Shown here: positions 46,276 through 47,423 of the stretch, one piece after another
Layout: every line of letters begins with the position of its first letter
Position numbering within the stretch: the first letter of the stretch is position 1
Source: Gammaproteobacteria bacterium
GTDB lineage: Bacteria > Pseudomonadota > Gammaproteobacteria > Xanthomonadales > Wenzhouxiangellaceae
DNA length: 47,423 nt
Direction: 5' to 3'
Assembly: GCA_021772975.1 (NCBI GenBank)
Contig: JAJFKY010000023.1
Coordinates: forward strand, 1 to 47,423
Made by a program: the position numbers and the translations under genes
The notes under the pieces: model-generated
What the model was told of the DNA's origin: nothing
Seen by the model: only the letters and a program-made list of their open reading frames with translations
Database searches by the model: none

Positions 46276-46908
46276 TTACGCTACGCGCACAATCACGCGG
46301 CCGCCGGCTGACCCAGGCACTGCGCCCTTGATCAGCAGCAAATGCCGTTCGCTATCGACCCGCACGACTTCCAGATTCTTGGTGGTGCAACGCACATTAC
46401 CCATCTGGCCAGCCATCTTTTTGCCTTTGAATACCCGGCCAGGCGTCTGGCACTGTCCGATAGAACCCGGCGCACGATGCGACAGCGAGTTACCATGGGT
46501 GGCATCCTGCATATGAAAGTTATGCCGCTTAACCGTACCGGCAAAACCTTTACCTTTGCTGATACCGGTCACCAATACTTTCTGACCCGCTTCGAACTGC
46601 TCAACGGTGATGTCATTGCCTACTTCGGGCACTTCATCCGCCTTAACATTATCCAGCCGCAATTCCCACAGGCCTTTGCCTGCTGCCACGTCCGCCTTGG
46701 CATAGTGCCCGGCCAGTGGTTTATTAATCAGACCGGAGCGCTTGCTGCCGTTGGTTACCTGAACAGCGGCATAGCCATCGTTTTCCGCGGTTTTTACCTG
46801 CGTAACCCGATTCGGGTTCGCTTCGATAACCGTGACGGGCACACTGGTGCCGTCTTCCTGGAAAACGCGGGTCATGCCGCATTTTTTACCGATAATTCCA
46901 ATAGTCAT
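46276..46908 (-). CDS. rplC: 50S ribosomal protein L3
   Basis: A 210-residue L3, an early-assembly protein reaching toward the peptidyl-transferase centre. It starts [20 protein letters not shown]. The loop [20 protein letters not shown] keeps the Gln that PrmB methylates in E. coli. The C-terminus ends GGRVIVRVA. It lies 28 bp after rpsJ. Confidence 0.98.
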   Translation of the reverse strand: MTIGIIGKKCGMTRVFQEDGTSVPVTVIEANPNRVTQVKTAENDGYAAVQVTNGSKRSGLINKPLAGHYAKADVAAGKGLWELRLDNVKADEVPEVGNDITVEQFEAGQKVLVTGISKGKGFAGTVKRHNFHMQDATHGNSLSHRAPGSIGQCQTPGRVFKGKKMAGQMGNVRCTTKNLEVVRVDSERHLLLIKGAVPGSAGGRVIVRVA

Positions 46909-46936
46909 GTGACTTCTCGCTAGTTATGCCGCGCAA

Positions 46937-47248
46937 TCAGGACAGCTGAATCTGAACGTCCACACCGGCCGCCAGATCCAACTTCATCAATGCGTCCACG
47001 GTCTTATCGTTAGGATCAACGATATCCATCAGACGCTTGTGAGTGCGCATCTCATATTGATCACGCGCATCTTTGTTGACGTGCGGCGAAATCAGCACGG
47101 TATAACGCTCAATCTTGGTCGGCAATGGGATCGGGCCCCGCACCTGAGCGCCGGTGCGCTTGGCGGTGTCAACGATTTCCTGTGCGGACCGGTCAATCAA
47201 ACGATGATCAAACGCTTTTAACCGAATGCGGATTTTCTGCTCGGCCAT
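46937..47248 (-). CDS. rpsJ: 30S ribosomal protein S10
   Basis: A 103-residue S10 (NusE), a 30S head protein and NusB partner in antitermination. It starts [20 protein letters not shown] and has [23 protein letters not shown] and [20 protein letters not shown]. Same length as E. coli. The 36-bp gap to tuf leaves little room for an independent long leader, so it is probably read through from tuf. Confidence 0.99.
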   Translation of the reverse strand: MAEQKIRIRLKAFDHRLIDRSAQEIVDTAKRTGAQVRGPIPLPTKIERYTVLISPHVNKDARDQYEMRTHKRLMDIVDPNDKTVDALMKLDLAAGVDVQIQLS

Positions 47249-47284
47249 GTTAATGCTCCAAATTAATAACTGATTCAGGCAACG

Positions 47285-47423
47285 TTATGCGTGAATCTTA
47301 CTGACCACGCCGGCGCCTACCGTGCGGCCGCCTTCGCGGATCGCAAAACGAACACCTTCTTCCATGGCAATCGGGGCAATCAATTCCACATTCATCTGAA
47401 TGTTGTCACCCGGCATGACCATT
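47285..47423 (-). CDS. tuf: Elongation factor Tu, C-terminal part (cut by window edge)
   Basis: The last 45 codons of EF-Tu, running in from the right edge. The peptide ends with [20 protein letters not shown] and stops SKIHA, from domain 3 of EF-Tu. EF-Tu delivers aminoacyl-tRNA to the ribosome. tuf immediately upstream of rpsJ is the usual str/S10 junction in gammaproteobacteria. The start lies outside the window. Confidence 0.97.
   Translation of the reverse strand, partial: MVMPGDNIQMNVELIAPIAMEEGVRFAIREGGRTVGAGVVSKIHA

Noticed and set aside
33344-47423. Numerous plus-strand open frames over the ribosomal cluster
   Set aside because: All are antisense to well-identified ribosomal protein genes and have no independent support.

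Overview
This window looks like chromosomal DNA of a gammaproteobacterium. The right third carries the S10-spc-alpha ribosomal protein cluster in canonical order, directly downstream of tuf, and its proteins are close to the E. coli forms. REP-type palindromes, encoded tRNA CCA, CadC-like and nSTAND winged-helix/TPR regulators, and a secreted protein ending in a DGFES-type tail suggest a Xanthomonadales- or Marinicella/Wenzhouxiangella-like lineage. That placement is inference; no species can be named.

Layout from left to right. (1) 1-345: a C-tract and six 44-bp tandem REP-like repeats, then a membrane-bound CadC-type winged-helix/TPR regulator (minus strand). (2) 2710-2796: tRNA-Leu(CAA). 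(3) 2806-8635: an AT-richer accessory block ending 10 bp from the tRNA 3' end. It holds an ECF-type sigma factor, a giant one-protein hybrid two-component regulator (propeller, Y_Y_Y, kinase, receiver, AraC), and two divergent, overlapping unknown genes that appear to be paralogues of each other. (4) 8705-16117, minus strand: a probable operon of a receiver/thioredoxin-reductase-like fusion, a cyclic-nucleotide-domain histidine kinase, and an RND efflux adaptor and pump. (5) 16310-19922: an AraC regulator divergent from a 14-TM MFS exporter that overlaps a PA0069-type radical SAM gene. (6) 19923-20290: a REP/tandem-repeat spacer. (7) 20291-31541: secreted or surface proteins around a winged-helix/nSTAND/TPR regulator with a small overlapping partner gene. 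(8) 31547-31847: a 301-bp MITE-like element with 31-bp imperfect terminal inverted repeats. (9) 32008-33041: a frameshifted, C-terminally truncated PstS-like/OmpA-family gene. (10) 33344-47423, minus strand: rplQ back to rpsJ and the end of tuf.

The efflux operon is a plausible signal-to-export unit: the fusion protein and kinase are probable signalling partners, transcribed ahead of the pump. The ribosomal cluster is ordinary except for rpmD. Its L30 carries a roughly 74-residue Lys/Ala-rich, histone-H1-like N-terminal extension that the reading frame appears to require. The most interesting accessory loci are the sigma/hybrid-regulator/paralogue block beside tRNA-Leu and the nSTAND regulator with its overlapping small gene.
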